Notes under the pieces: generated by a model | Seen by the model: the letters and a program-made list of their open reading frames with translations, nothing else | What the model was told of the DNA's origin: nothing | Database searches by the model: none | Translations under genes and position numbers: made by a program | Part shown: positions 51,812 to 59,921 of the stretch, piece by piece | Layout: every line of letters begins with the position of its first letter | Numbering within the stretch: position 1 is the stretch's first letter | From: Frigididesulfovibrio sp031551885 | Lineage (GTDB): Bacteria; Desulfobacterota; Desulfovibrionia; Desulfovibrionales; Desulfovibrionaceae | NCBI GenBank assembly: GCA_031551885.1 | Contig: JAVBMX010000025.1 | Span: 1-64,000, forward strand | DNA length: 64,000 nucleotides | Direction of reading: 5' to 3'

Positions 51812-52990
51812 ATGACCACATCTTGCACGCGTTGTCTCTATGATGAAACGCTTCCAAATATACACTTTGACGCGCATGGCGTATGCAATTATTGCCATAT
51901 GCACGATTCATTGTGCCGGCAATATCCAACCGGCGACGTAGGAGAAAGGAACCTGCGCAGAACAGCCCTTGAGATACGTGAAAAAGGAAAAGTCAAACCT
52001 TACGATTGCATCGTCGGCGTGTCTGGAGGGTGCGATTCGTCATATCTTCTGTATGTCGTGAAGGAAACAATGGGGTTGCGGCCCCTTGCTGTGCATTTTG
52101 ACAACTCATGGAATATGCCTGTGGCCGTGGAAAACATGCGGCGCATGGTCGAACAGCTGGATGTCCCGCTTGAAATCCACTCCGTGAACCCCGCTGAATA
52201 TGAAGATATCTGCCTCTCGTTCCTGAAGGCGGGGGTACCGGATATTGAAGCCCCCGCCGACATGGGCTTGGCATCGGCCCTCAACAGGGCGGCCGAAAAA
52301 TACGGAATCCAGTATGTGATCGACGGCCATAATTTCCGTACCGAGGGTATTTCTCCTTTGGGCTGGCTGTATATGGACGGAAAATACGTGGAGTCGGTCC
52401 AGCGCGCGTTCGGCTCGACGCCCATCCGCACCTATCCCACGGCAAGTCTGCCCACGCAGCTGCGCTGGATGGTCTTGCGGCGCATAAAAAGGATTCGCCC
52501 TCTTTGGCACATGGATTACGACAAGGAGGAGGTGAAACGTTTTCTGGCCGAGCGGTTCGGCTGGCAATGGTACGGCGGGCATCACCTGGAAAACAGGTTC
52601 ACCACATTCTACCACAGCTATTTCATGCCGACACGCTACGGCATAGATACCCGCCTTTTGGGCTTCGCGGCGGCGGTACGTTCAGGAAAAAGAAACCGTG
52701 AGGAAGCCTTGGCGGAGCTGGACAAGCCGTTTTTCATGGAAGAAAATTTGCTTGAGCAAATCAAGGAACGCCTGCGCCTTTCCGACGGTGAGTTTGCGGC
52801 TCTTCTGTCCCTGCCGAAGAAAATGTATCACGACTATCCGACGGATAAGAAAAATTTTGAAAGACTCCGCCCCTTTTTTTGGCTTATGGCGAAGCTTCGA
52901 CTGATTCCTTTGTCTTTTTACCTCAAATACACCAAGCCGGACACGTCGCGTATGATGTACGGCCGTCAAAACCGAGAAAGTCAGACGTAG
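51812..52990 (+). CDS. N-acetyl sugar amidotransferase (WbpG/PseA-like)
   Basis: 392 residues. An N-terminal zinc ribbon (CTRC at 5-8 and CNYC at 25-28) precedes the PP-loop GVSGGCDSSYLL (SGGCDS at 71-76) and a DGHNFRTEGISPLGW segment, diagnostic of WbpG/PseA-like amidotransferases. These make the acetamidino group on diacetamido-uronic or nonulosonic sugars, normally with HisH/HisF-type glutaminase partners, which are not seen in the window. Together with wbpB/E/D homologues on the other strand it points to an amidino-modified diacetamido-uronic acid. The ATG at 51812 has AGGACAGGG upstream. Confidence 0.88.
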   Translation: MTTSCTRCLYDETLPNIHFDAHGVCNYCHMHDSLCRQYPTGDVGERNLRRTALEIREKGKVKPYDCIVGVSGGCDSSYLLYVVKETMGLRPLAVHFDNSWNMPVAVENMRRMVEQLDVPLEIHSVNPAEYEDICLSFLKAGVPDIEAPADMGLASALNRAAEKYGIQYVIDGHNFRTEGISPLGWLYMDGKYVESVQRAFGSTPIRTYPTASLPTQLRWMVLRRIKRIRPLWHMDYDKEEVKRFLAERFGWQWYGGHHLENRFTTFYHSYFMPTRYGIDTRLLGFAAAVRSGKRNREEALAELDKPFFMEENLLEQIKERLRLSDGEFAALLSLPKKMYHDYPTDKKNFERLRPFFWLMAKLRLIPLSFYLKYTKPDTSRMMYGRQNRESQT

Positions 52991-53115
52991 AGCGATTCAC
53001 AAGTGAAAAGGGGCTTTCCTGAAAAGTACTTTTAAACATTGACTGTTCCAAAAGGCATAAGCTGCGCGTCGGGCGCGGGCGGTTGTAATCCGGTTCCATC
53101 ATCAGGCAGGCCGTT

Positions 53116-54255
53116 ATGAGCATTTCTTTCATACCCATTGCGAAACCGGACACAGGCGCGGAAGAGCTTGAAGCCGTGGGGCGCCCTTTGGCTTCAGGCT
53201 GGCTCACCCAAGGACCGGAAACCGCCGCCTTTGAGCGCGAGTTCGCCACGCTGCACCAGGTGCGCCACGCCATAGCGGTTTCCAACTGCACCGTGGGGCT
53301 GCATCTCATGCTGGCCGCTCTCGGCCTCGGCCCCGGTGACGAGGTGCTGGTGCCTTCCTTTACCTGGGTGGCCACGGCCAATGCCGTGGAGTACCTTGGC
53401 GCGCGGCCGGTACTTACGGACGTGGATCCCGCGACCTTTCTCATGGATATGCAAGACGCCGCCCGTAAAGTCACGGCACGCACCAAAGCGGTTATTCCGG
53501 TACATCTTTTCGGCCTGTGCGCGGATATGGCCGCCCTGGAGCGGGCCTGCCCGGGCATTCCCGTTTTGGGTGACGCGGCCTGCGCCGTGGCCGGGGCTTC
53601 TCCCTCGGGCATGGCCGGGGGGCTTGGACTGGCCGCGGCTTTTTCCTTCCATCCGCGCAAGATGGTCACCACGGGCGAGGGCGGCATGGTCACCACCAAC
53701 GACAACGCGTTGGCCGAACGCATGCGCCTTTTGCGCAACCACGGCGCGGCCGTTTCCGAAGAGGAACGCCATCACGGCCCGCAGCCCTGGCTGTTGCCCG
53801 CTTTCGAGGTTCTCGGCTACAACTATCGCCTTACGGATATTCAGAGCGCCGTCGGCCGGGCGCAGCTCGCCAAGCTGCCGCGCTTTCTGGCGGAACGGCG
53901 GGAGCTGGCCGCCAGGTACCGCGAAGGGCTTTCGCGTCTTTCCTGGCTCGCGCTCCCCGTTGAACCCGAAGGATATACGCACGGATGGCAGGCCTACGTG
54001 TGCACGGTGGATGAAGCAAGAGCCCCTCGCCCCCGCAACGAGTTGATGCGGCGTTTGCACGAGCGGGGCATTGCCACGCGCCCCGGCACGCACGCGGTGC
54101 ACCTGCTTGGGCTGTACCGGAAGAAATACGGCATCGCGCCCGGCGACTTTCCGGGAGCGCTCGCGGCGGATGCGACAAGTTTGGCGCTCCCTTTTTTCAA
54201 CGGGATGACGCGAGAAATGCAGGACACGGTAATCGCGGCCCTTGCCGCGATGTGA
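53116..54255 (+). CDS. DegT/DnrJ/EryC1/StrS aminotransferase
   Basis: 379 residues, PLP-dependent sugar aminotransferase. The Schiff-base Lys182 lies in SFHPRKMVTTGEGGMVTTND. Also seen are VSNCTVGLHLMLAALGLGPG, PSFTWVATANAVEYLGA, VIPVHLFGLCADM and YNYRLTDIQSAVGRAQL. It should aminate a keto-sugar nucleotide. This is the second aminotransferase of the island (the other at 57613), so at least two amino sugars or positions are likely. A 125-base gap precedes it; the glycosyltransferase that follows starts 19 bases after the stop. Confidence 0.9.
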   Translation: MSISFIPIAKPDTGAEELEAVGRPLASGWLTQGPETAAFEREFATLHQVRHAIAVSNCTVGLHLMLAALGLGPGDEVLVPSFTWVATANAVEYLGARPVLTDVDPATFLMDMQDAARKVTARTKAVIPVHLFGLCADMAALERACPGIPVLGDAACAVAGASPSGMAGGLGLAAAFSFHPRKMVTTGEGGMVTTNDNALAERMRLLRNHGAAVSEEERHHGPQPWLLPAFEVLGYNYRLTDIQSAVGRAQLAKLPRFLAERRELAARYREGLSRLSWLALPVEPEGYTHGWQAYVCTVDEARAPRPRNELMRRLHERGIATRPGTHAVHLLGLYRKKYGIAPGDFPGALAADATSLALPFFNGMTREMQDTVIAALAAM

Positions 54256-54274
54256 GCGCGCCGGAGAAAAACGC

Positions 54275-55744
54275 ATGAAAATTTGTTACATAGGCAACAC
54301 CTGCAATAATTCCTTCCACCATGTAAGGACCATGCGCGCCAGGGGTCATGATGCGGTGCTGTATTACGAAACAGGGCTGCACCCGCAGACGTTTCCGGAG
54401 TGGGAGGACCCGAGTATCGCCGAGAACAGGCCGAAATGGCTCCGGCCGTTTTCCTATAATTATTCCGCCCCGGAGGCTTGGCAGGGGGCGCCTCCCGCTC
54501 TTATGGAGGAATTTTCCGAGTTCGACGTCATCCATGCGGAAGATCGCGCGCTCATTTGGGCGTCGAAGACGGGAAAACCTTACGGCTGGTATCCCTACGG
54601 ATACGACATGCTCCATTATTCCTTCGCCGGTTATGGGTTTGAGCAACACCTTTTGAAATACGGTCAGCCGCTCGCTCCCTGGTATGTCACCGCCCCTATT
54701 CGCTTTCGCCGTGCTGTGGCCGGGGCCGCATTCATCAATAATCCGCTGTGGATGCCCTCGCACTCCGCCACGCACCGATTACTGCAAAAACTTACCCTCC
54801 CGGAGCGGATTCGCGCCATACCGGTGTCTGTGGACACAGAGCTGTTTTCACCGGGCGAAGGGCCCGGCATGAGCGCCTTGCTCCGGGAATTCGGCATTGA
54901 CGCCCCGCAGCCGCAAAGCCTTACGCTGTTTCTGCCCACAAGAATTATATTCGCCGAGGGGAGCGGCTATAATTACGGTTCGGATCGGCTGCTGCGGCTG
55001 CTGAGAAAATTTGCCGATACCGGAAGGAAGTTCACGTTGATTGTGGTCTCCAAAGACAGTCCCGACGAACCGCTTTTTAAAGAGCTGGTTGGTCGGCTCG
55101 GCCTGCATGACCATGTCATATGGATCCCCATGCAGCAGCGGCACAACCTTGTAAATTGGTACAGGGCGTGCGATGTGGTGGCCAACGAGTTCGGCGACGG
55201 CGGTTTCGGGTCCATCGCCTATGAAGCGCTTTCATGCGGGGCCTGCCTTTTGACGTCATGGAAGGTGAAAGCGCATTCGGATCCCACGTTCTTTTTGCCG
55301 GAGTACGCTTCATGGCCTCCGCATCTTTCCGCCGATACGGATGAGGACGCGTTGGAAAATCTCATCAACTGCGCCGACGACCCGCATTTTCGCACGGAAC
55401 GACAAATGCTTGGACGAGAATGGGTGCTGGCGAACATCTCCCCGAACATGACCGGAGAGAAATTCGAGCAGCTTTATACGGACGCCATAGCCAGACATCC
55501 GGTGACAATTCGAAAGCCGGTCTATGATCCGCCTTCGCCGCTTAGATTGCGAACCATAGGCCTGCACCTGGAAAGCAACAATCTGGCCGCCGCGTTTTCA
55601 GGTATTGGAAAGGCGCTGAATGATAATCCGGAAGATCCGCTTCTTTTGCGGATTGTCCTTCAGCTGTACAACGCGGTGGGTGGCCCGGACCTCGGCAATG
55701 CGCTGAGGTGCGAGCTGGATGAACTGGGAGTCGATCTTTTATAA
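54275..55744 (+). CDS. GT4-like glycosyltransferase
   Basis: 489 residues with a GT-B fold. Seen: MKICYIGNTCNNSFHHV at the N-terminus, VDTELFSPG near the domain linker, FLPTRIIFAEGSGYNYGSDR and the donor-binding block NEFGDGGFGSIAYEALSCGA. C-terminal residues 415-489 form an extra helical segment. GGAG lies upstream of the ATG at 54275. It probably adds a sugar of the island's glycan. Confidence 0.8.
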   Translation: MKICYIGNTCNNSFHHVRTMRARGHDAVLYYETGLHPQTFPEWEDPSIAENRPKWLRPFSYNYSAPEAWQGAPPALMEEFSEFDVIHAEDRALIWASKTGKPYGWYPYGYDMLHYSFAGYGFEQHLLKYGQPLAPWYVTAPIRFRRAVAGAAFINNPLWMPSHSATHRLLQKLTLPERIRAIPVSVDTELFSPGEGPGMSALLREFGIDAPQPQSLTLFLPTRIIFAEGSGYNYGSDRLLRLLRKFADTGRKFTLIVVSKDSPDEPLFKELVGRLGLHDHVIWIPMQQRHNLVNWYRACDVVANEFGDGGFGSIAYEALSCGACLLTSWKVKAHSDPTFFLPEYASWPPHLSADTDEDALENLINCADDPHFRTERQMLGREWVLANISPNMTGEKFEQLYTDAIARHPVTIRKPVYDPPSPLRLRTIGLHLESNNLAAAFSGIGKALNDNPEDPLLLRIVLQLYNAVGGPDLGNALRCELDELGVDLL

Positions 55745-55797
55745 AAGGGTAGACGGCGGCTTGTAGGTTGCCGCTGCATCAAAGCATGAGGAATCAT

Positions 55798-56991
55798 ATG
55801 AAGATAGGCATAGCCATCTGGAGCATCACCTGCGGCAAGGGAGGGTCCGAAAGGGCCTGTTGCGCCCTTGCCAATCATCTGGTCACGCGCGGGCACCAAG
55901 TGGTGGTATTTTACAATGATGCCGACGATGCGTTTCCTCCCTATCCGGCCTACCGGCTTCTCAAGGCGGTGCCCATGCACAACCTGCGCCTGGGTCTGGA
56001 CGGGGGCATTACTGAGGCCCGGCGTATGATTATGGATGAAAACCTGGATGTGCTGCTGATTTTTTCCAGCGGCAGCGAGCTCGTCTGGTTCCCCCAGCTT
56101 CTTTACAATACCGGCATTCCCGTCATTTACACCGAAAGAAGCGCGCCGCATATGGTGCGGAATCTGTACTGGAATCCCGTGGAACACTCGGCCTGCGTTT
56201 CCGCCATGGACCACGTGGTCCTTTTGATGCGCGGTTTTAAGGACGCCTATCCGGAATATATGCACCCGCGCATTTCGGTCATTCCCAACTCTGTGGCCAT
56301 TCCCGACAGCGCGGCCTCTTCCGAGGGGCTCGAGAAGCGGCCCAAAACGCTGCTGACGGTGGCCCGATGTGTTGAATCAAAGCAGTTGCCCTTGCTGTTC
56401 ACCGCGTTTGCCGGTATTGCCGACGCCTTTCCCGATTGGCGGCTGAGGCATTGCGGCGGCGGCAGTGAGGAGCGGCAATACCGGTTTTTGGTGAAAGCGT
56501 TGGGAATAGCGGATCAAGTCGATTTTACCGGCATAGTGGAAGATATGGAGCCGGAATATGCCGCCGCCCAGCTTTTTTGCCTGCCTTCGCGCTTTGAAGG
56601 ATGCAGCAACGCCATCTTAGAGGCTCAAGCCGCCGGGCTGCCTTCGGTGGGGTTCGCGCAGGCGCCGGGCGTCAACGAGCTTATCGTCTCCGGCGAAAAC
56701 GGTTTGCTCGCCCCCGAAATGACGGCTGAATCCCTGGCGCAGACACTGTTTTTGCTCATGTCCAAGCCGGGGCTGCGCAAAACCATGGGGGAAAAGGCGC
56801 GGCAGGGCGCCGTGCGCTTCGCTCCTGAAATCATTTTTGGCGAATGGGAATCTCTCGTGGAAGATCTGGCGAAATGCAAGAGAAAAACCCGTTTGATGGG
56901 TGAATTGCCCGCAACGCCGGAAGCAAAAGCGCAGGCGGTACTGCAAACCATCCTTCTGCGGTCCAACGTGATTTCGCCTTTTGAAGAATAG
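55798..56991 (+). CDS. GT4 family glycosyltransferase
   Basis: 397 residues. MKIGIAIWSITCGKGGSERA begins the acceptor domain. The donor domain has TVARCVESKQLPLL, the FCLPSRFEGCSNAILEAQAA motif with the conserved Glu pair, and SGENGLLAP. This is a typical WcaL/PglA-like retaining enzyme. The start at 55798 has GAGGAATC upstream. It is the last plus-strand gene of the island and converges with the wbpD homologue. Confidence 0.88.
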   Translation: MKIGIAIWSITCGKGGSERACCALANHLVTRGHQVVVFYNDADDAFPPYPAYRLLKAVPMHNLRLGLDGGITEARRMIMDENLDVLLIFSSGSELVWFPQLLYNTGIPVIYTERSAPHMVRNLYWNPVEHSACVSAMDHVVLLMRGFKDAYPEYMHPRISVIPNSVAIPDSAASSEGLEKRPKTLLTVARCVESKQLPLLFTAFAGIADAFPDWRLRHCGGGSEERQYRFLVKALGIADQVDFTGIVEDMEPEYAAAQLFCLPSRFEGCSNAILEAQAAGLPSVGFAQAPGVNELIVSGENGLLAPEMTAESLAQTLFLLMSKPGLRKTMGEKARQGAVRFAPEIIFGEWESLVEDLAKCKRKTRLMGELPATPEAKAQAVLQTILLRSNVISPFEE

Positions 56992-57049
56992 CCCTGCCGC
57001 CGGGGGCCCCGGAACAAAACAACGTTAAGGCGTTCCTCGTTAAAATGCT

Positions 57050-57616
57050 CTAGCCTTTCCGGCAAAGACCCGCGCCTTGCCGTTCATAGACGAGAGCACA
57101 GGCGGGGCAAACAAAGTCCTTGTTGAGCTTTTCGCCGCATTCGCACACCCAGCCGCGAAGGCGCGCCGGGTTGCCGTACACCAGGCCGTGATCCGGCACC
57201 GGGCGCGTAACCACGGCCCCGGCTCCCACAAAGGCGAAACACCCGATGGTCACGCCGCACACTATGGTGCAGTTGGCCCCAAGGGTTGCCCCGCGCCGCA
57301 CCAGTGTGGGTCGGGCCTCGTCCATACGCCTGATGTGCGCCCTGGGGTTGATGACGTTGGTAAAGACAACCGAGGGGCCGCAAAACACTCGGTCTTCAAG
57401 CGTTACTCCCTTGTACAGGCTCACGTTGTTCTGAATTTTACACCCGTCGCCCACGCCGACGTCCGGCCCGGCGGCCACGTTCTGCCCCAAAACGCACCCC
57501 GCGCCGATACGTGTGCCTGAAAGGATATGGCAAAAATGCCATATCTTCGTGCCGTCGCCTATGATCACATCGTCGTCCACACACGACGATGGGTGGACAA
57601 AGTAGGCGGAACTCAT
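57050..57616 (-). CDS. wbpD: Sugar N-acetyltransferase, WbpD/WlbB-like
   Basis: 188 residues of left-handed beta-helix hexapeptide repeats (IGDGTKIWHF, SGTRIGAGCVLG, GKxIQNNVSLY, LGANCTIVCGVTIG). The WbpD/WlbB signature VFTNVINPRAHI and RRGATLGANCT is present. The C-terminus adds a CxCG...CxxC zinc-like tail (WVCECGEKL, VCPACAL). It would acetylate the 3-amino group of UDP-2-acetamido-3-amino-glucuronate. It overlaps the aminotransferase by ATGA. Confidence 0.87.
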   Translation of the reverse strand: MSSAYFVHPSSCVDDDVIIGDGTKIWHFCHILSGTRIGAGCVLGQNVAAGPDVGVGDGCKIQNNVSLYKGVTLEDRVFCGPSVVFTNVINPRAHIRRMDEARPTLVRRGATLGANCTIVCGVTIGCFAFVGAGAVVTRPVPDHGLVYGNPARLRGWVCECGEKLNKDFVCPACALVYERQGAGLCRKG

Positions 57617-58794
57617 ACGCGCATGCCCTCCTGTACGGCCCTTGCCACGGCTCGGGTTTCCGCTTCGGTCATATACGGGTGGAAAGGCAGGGCCAGAACC
57701 CGTCGAGAGGCCTCAAGGGCCGAAGGCAGATCATTCGCCGCGTAGCCGAGATGCCGGAGCGCCTCCAGCATATGCAGCGGCTTGGGGTAATAAATGTTGA
57801 CGGGTATACCCGCGCCTTTCAGACGCGCGACCAGAGCATCCCGCCGGCCGCCTTCCACCGAGATGCAATACTGCGCCCATACGCTGCTGCGTCCGTCCTG
57901 GGGGCCGGGAAAGTATGGCGGCGTCACGCCGGGGATGGGGGACAGCAGTTCGTGATAAAGGCTTGCAAGCGCCTGCCTGAACGCAAGTTCCTCGGCGAAA
58001 ATATCCAGCTTGGCCAGCAAAATGGCGGCTTGCAGGGTATCCATGCGGCCGTTGATGCCGATGCGCGTGTTGTCGTATTTGTCCGCGCCCTTGCCGTGAA
58101 CGCGCAAGGAGCGCAAAATCTCCGCGAAGGCGTCGTCATCGGTGAACAGCGCGCCGCCGTCGCCGTAACAGCCCAAGGGCTTGGCCGGGAAAAAGCTTGT
58201 GGCCGAGGCCTGGCAGCCGAGGGCGCAGGTTTTTCGCCCGTTATGCTCCGCTCCGAAAGATTGGGCCGCGTCCTCCAAAACCATCAGACCGTGCCGCTCG
58301 GCCAGAGGCAGAATGTCGCCGTAGGGCGCGGGTAGGCCGAAAAGATCCACGGGTATGACCGCGCGGGGCTGCAACGCCCGCTCTCGCGCCTGGATCGGTA
58401 GAGGATGGAGGGAGGCATCGCACGCCCGCACGGCTTTCACGGCCCGTTCCAGATCTTGCGGCCGCATGGTGAAGGTTGCCGGGTCGATATCCACCGGCAC
58501 GGGCGTCGCGCCGAGCAGCGAGACCACTTCAGCCGTGGCGAAAAAGGTGAAGGCGGGCACGAAAACAGCGTCGCCTGGGCCTATCTTCCAGGCCATAAGC
58601 GCCATGAGCAGGGCATCGGTGCCCGACGCGCAGCTTACGCAGTGCCGCGCGCCGGTGAAGGCGCAAAGACGCGCCTCCAGTTCTTCCACTTCAGGCCCCA
58701 TGATGTAGGAACCGTGATCGAGCACCGCCGCGATGCGGATGTCAATGGCGGCGCGGATGCGTTTTTGTTGTCTGCCGAGATCAATGAATTGCAT
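57613..58794 (-). CDS. wbpE: Sugar-nucleotide aminotransferase, WbpE/WlbC-like
   Basis: 393 residues, DegT family. The active-site Lys is in TSFFPAKPLGCYGDGGALFTD. Also seen: CVSCASGTDALLMALMAWKIGPG, DIDPATFTMRP, VIPVDLFGLPA and EDAAQSFGAEH. WbpE-like enzymes transfer the amino group to UDP-3-keto-GlcNAcA. The ATG at 58794 opens with MQFIDLGRQQ, as in homologues; a TTG six codons upstream is an alternative. The context of wbpB and wbpD supports the assignment. Confidence 0.88.
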   Translation of the reverse strand: MQFIDLGRQQKRIRAAIDIRIAAVLDHGSYIMGPEVEELEARLCAFTGARHCVSCASGTDALLMALMAWKIGPGDAVFVPAFTFFATAEVVSLLGATPVPVDIDPATFTMRPQDLERAVKAVRACDASLHPLPIQARERALQPRAVIPVDLFGLPAPYGDILPLAERHGLMVLEDAAQSFGAEHNGRKTCALGCQASATSFFPAKPLGCYGDGGALFTDDDAFAEILRSLRVHGKGADKYDNTRIGINGRMDTLQAAILLAKLDIFAEELAFRQALASLYHELLSPIPGVTPPYFPGPQDGRSSVWAQYCISVEGGRRDALVARLKGAGIPVNIYYPKPLHMLEALRHLGYAANDLPSALEASRRVLALPFHPYMTEAETRAVARAVQEGMRV

Positions 58795-58808
58795 AGGATT
58801 TCCGAGGA

Positions 58809-59861
58809 TCAATACTCCAAGGGCAGGGACACGGTTTTGCGGTCCCGGGCCGAAATATAGGCGGCGATGAGCACTTCAAGGGATTTCAGCCCCTCACGCC
58901 CATCGGTTTCCGGCTGGGTCTCGCCCCTGAAGGTGTCCACCACGTTTTTAAAGTACAGCGGATGTCCCACCCCGTATACCGAAGCCGTTTCATACCCGGC
59001 GGAGCCGATGGAGGCATCATAATCCTTGGGCTCGGCGAAATCCCAGATCTGCACCTCGTTCACGGCCACACCGCCCAGGCGCGCGGTTCCGTTTTCGCCC
59101 AGAATGGTTATGGAACCCTCCAGGTTCTTGGGCCAGGTGAGCATGGTCACGGCCATGGACCCGAGTGCCCCGCTGCGCCAGCGCACGTTGAGCACGCCGG
59201 TATCCTCGACCTCGATGTCCCGGCCGAGGGTGCCGGTCATGGCCTGAACGTCGGCTATGGGGCCGATGAGCCATTCAAGCAGGTCCACGTAATGGCTTGC
59301 CTGGTTCATGAAGGCACCGCCGTCCATCTCCCAGGTACCCCGCCATTTGGCCGAGTCGTAATAAGCCTGGGGGCGGGTCCAAAAGACGTTGAGGTGCGCC
59401 ATATAAATTTTGCCGAAGCGTTTTTCATCCACGGCGCGTTTGAGAAGCTGCAACGTGGGGTTGCGGCGGTTCTGCTTGATGACGAAAAGGCGCACATTGT
59501 GCTCGTCGCAGGCTTTTACCATGGCCAGGCCGTCGTGCCAGCGGGTGGCCATGGGTTTTTCCGTCATCACGTGCACGCCGTGGCGTGCGGCCAGTATGGT
59601 CTGTTCCGCGTGCAGTCCCGAAGGCGTGCACAGCGAGACCAGATCGCAATCACCCGAGCGCAGCAGTTCCTCGTAATTTTTGTAACCCTTCACCCGATGG
59701 CGCGCGACATGCTCGGCGAGAATGTCCTGCCGGTTGTCGCAGACGGCGGCCAGCTCCATTGAATCCGCATGCGCGGCCAGGCCCTCGAAATGCCTTTGGG
59801 CGATGCGCCCGCAACCCACAACGGCCACGCGTATCTTTCCGGCGCGGATAATCGGCAGCAT
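58809..59861 (-). CDS. wbpB: UDP-GlcNAcA 3-dehydrogenase, WbpB/WlbA-like (Gfo/Idh/MocA)
   Basis: 350 residues. N-terminal NAD-binding VAVVGCGRIAQRHFEGL, the family EKPMA motif (MTEKPMATRW), and the C-terminal sheet with WRGTWEMDGGAFMNQASHYVD, where the catalytic Lys/His site lies. WlbA-type oxidoreductases oxidise the 3-hydroxyl of UDP-GlcNAcA, feeding WbpE. AAAAAGGAG precedes the ATG. The order wbpB-wbpE-wbpD with overlapping ends mirrors known diacetamido-uronic-acid loci. Confidence 0.87.
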   Translation of the reverse strand: MLPIIRAGKIRVAVVGCGRIAQRHFEGLAAHADSMELAAVCDNRQDILAEHVARHRVKGYKNYEELLRSGDCDLVSLCTPSGLHAEQTILAARHGVHVMTEKPMATRWHDGLAMVKACDEHNVRLFVIKQNRRNPTLQLLKRAVDEKRFGKIYMAHLNVFWTRPQAYYDSAKWRGTWEMDGGAFMNQASHYVDLLEWLIGPIADVQAMTGTLGRDIEVEDTGVLNVRWRSGALGSMAVTMLTWPKNLEGSITILGENGTARLGGVAVNEVQIWDFAEPKDYDASIGSAGYETASVYGVGHPLYFKNVVDTFRGETQPETDGREGLKSLEVLIAAYISARDRKTVSLPLEY

Positions 59862-59921
59862 CGGTTCTCCTTTTTCAATGCAAGGCGGTATTTTTTGCGC
59901 CTCGGTATGCGGAAGGCCTTT

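Noticed and set aside
52988..53040. TAGAGCGATTCACAAGTGAAA after the amidotransferase stop, similar to the MITE left end
   Set aside because: The similarity stops after about 20 bases and no matching right end or central hairpin follows.
57043..57052. AAAATGCTCTA resembling one end of the MITE
   Set aside because: Only 10-11 bases match and no second end is nearby, so chance cannot be excluded.
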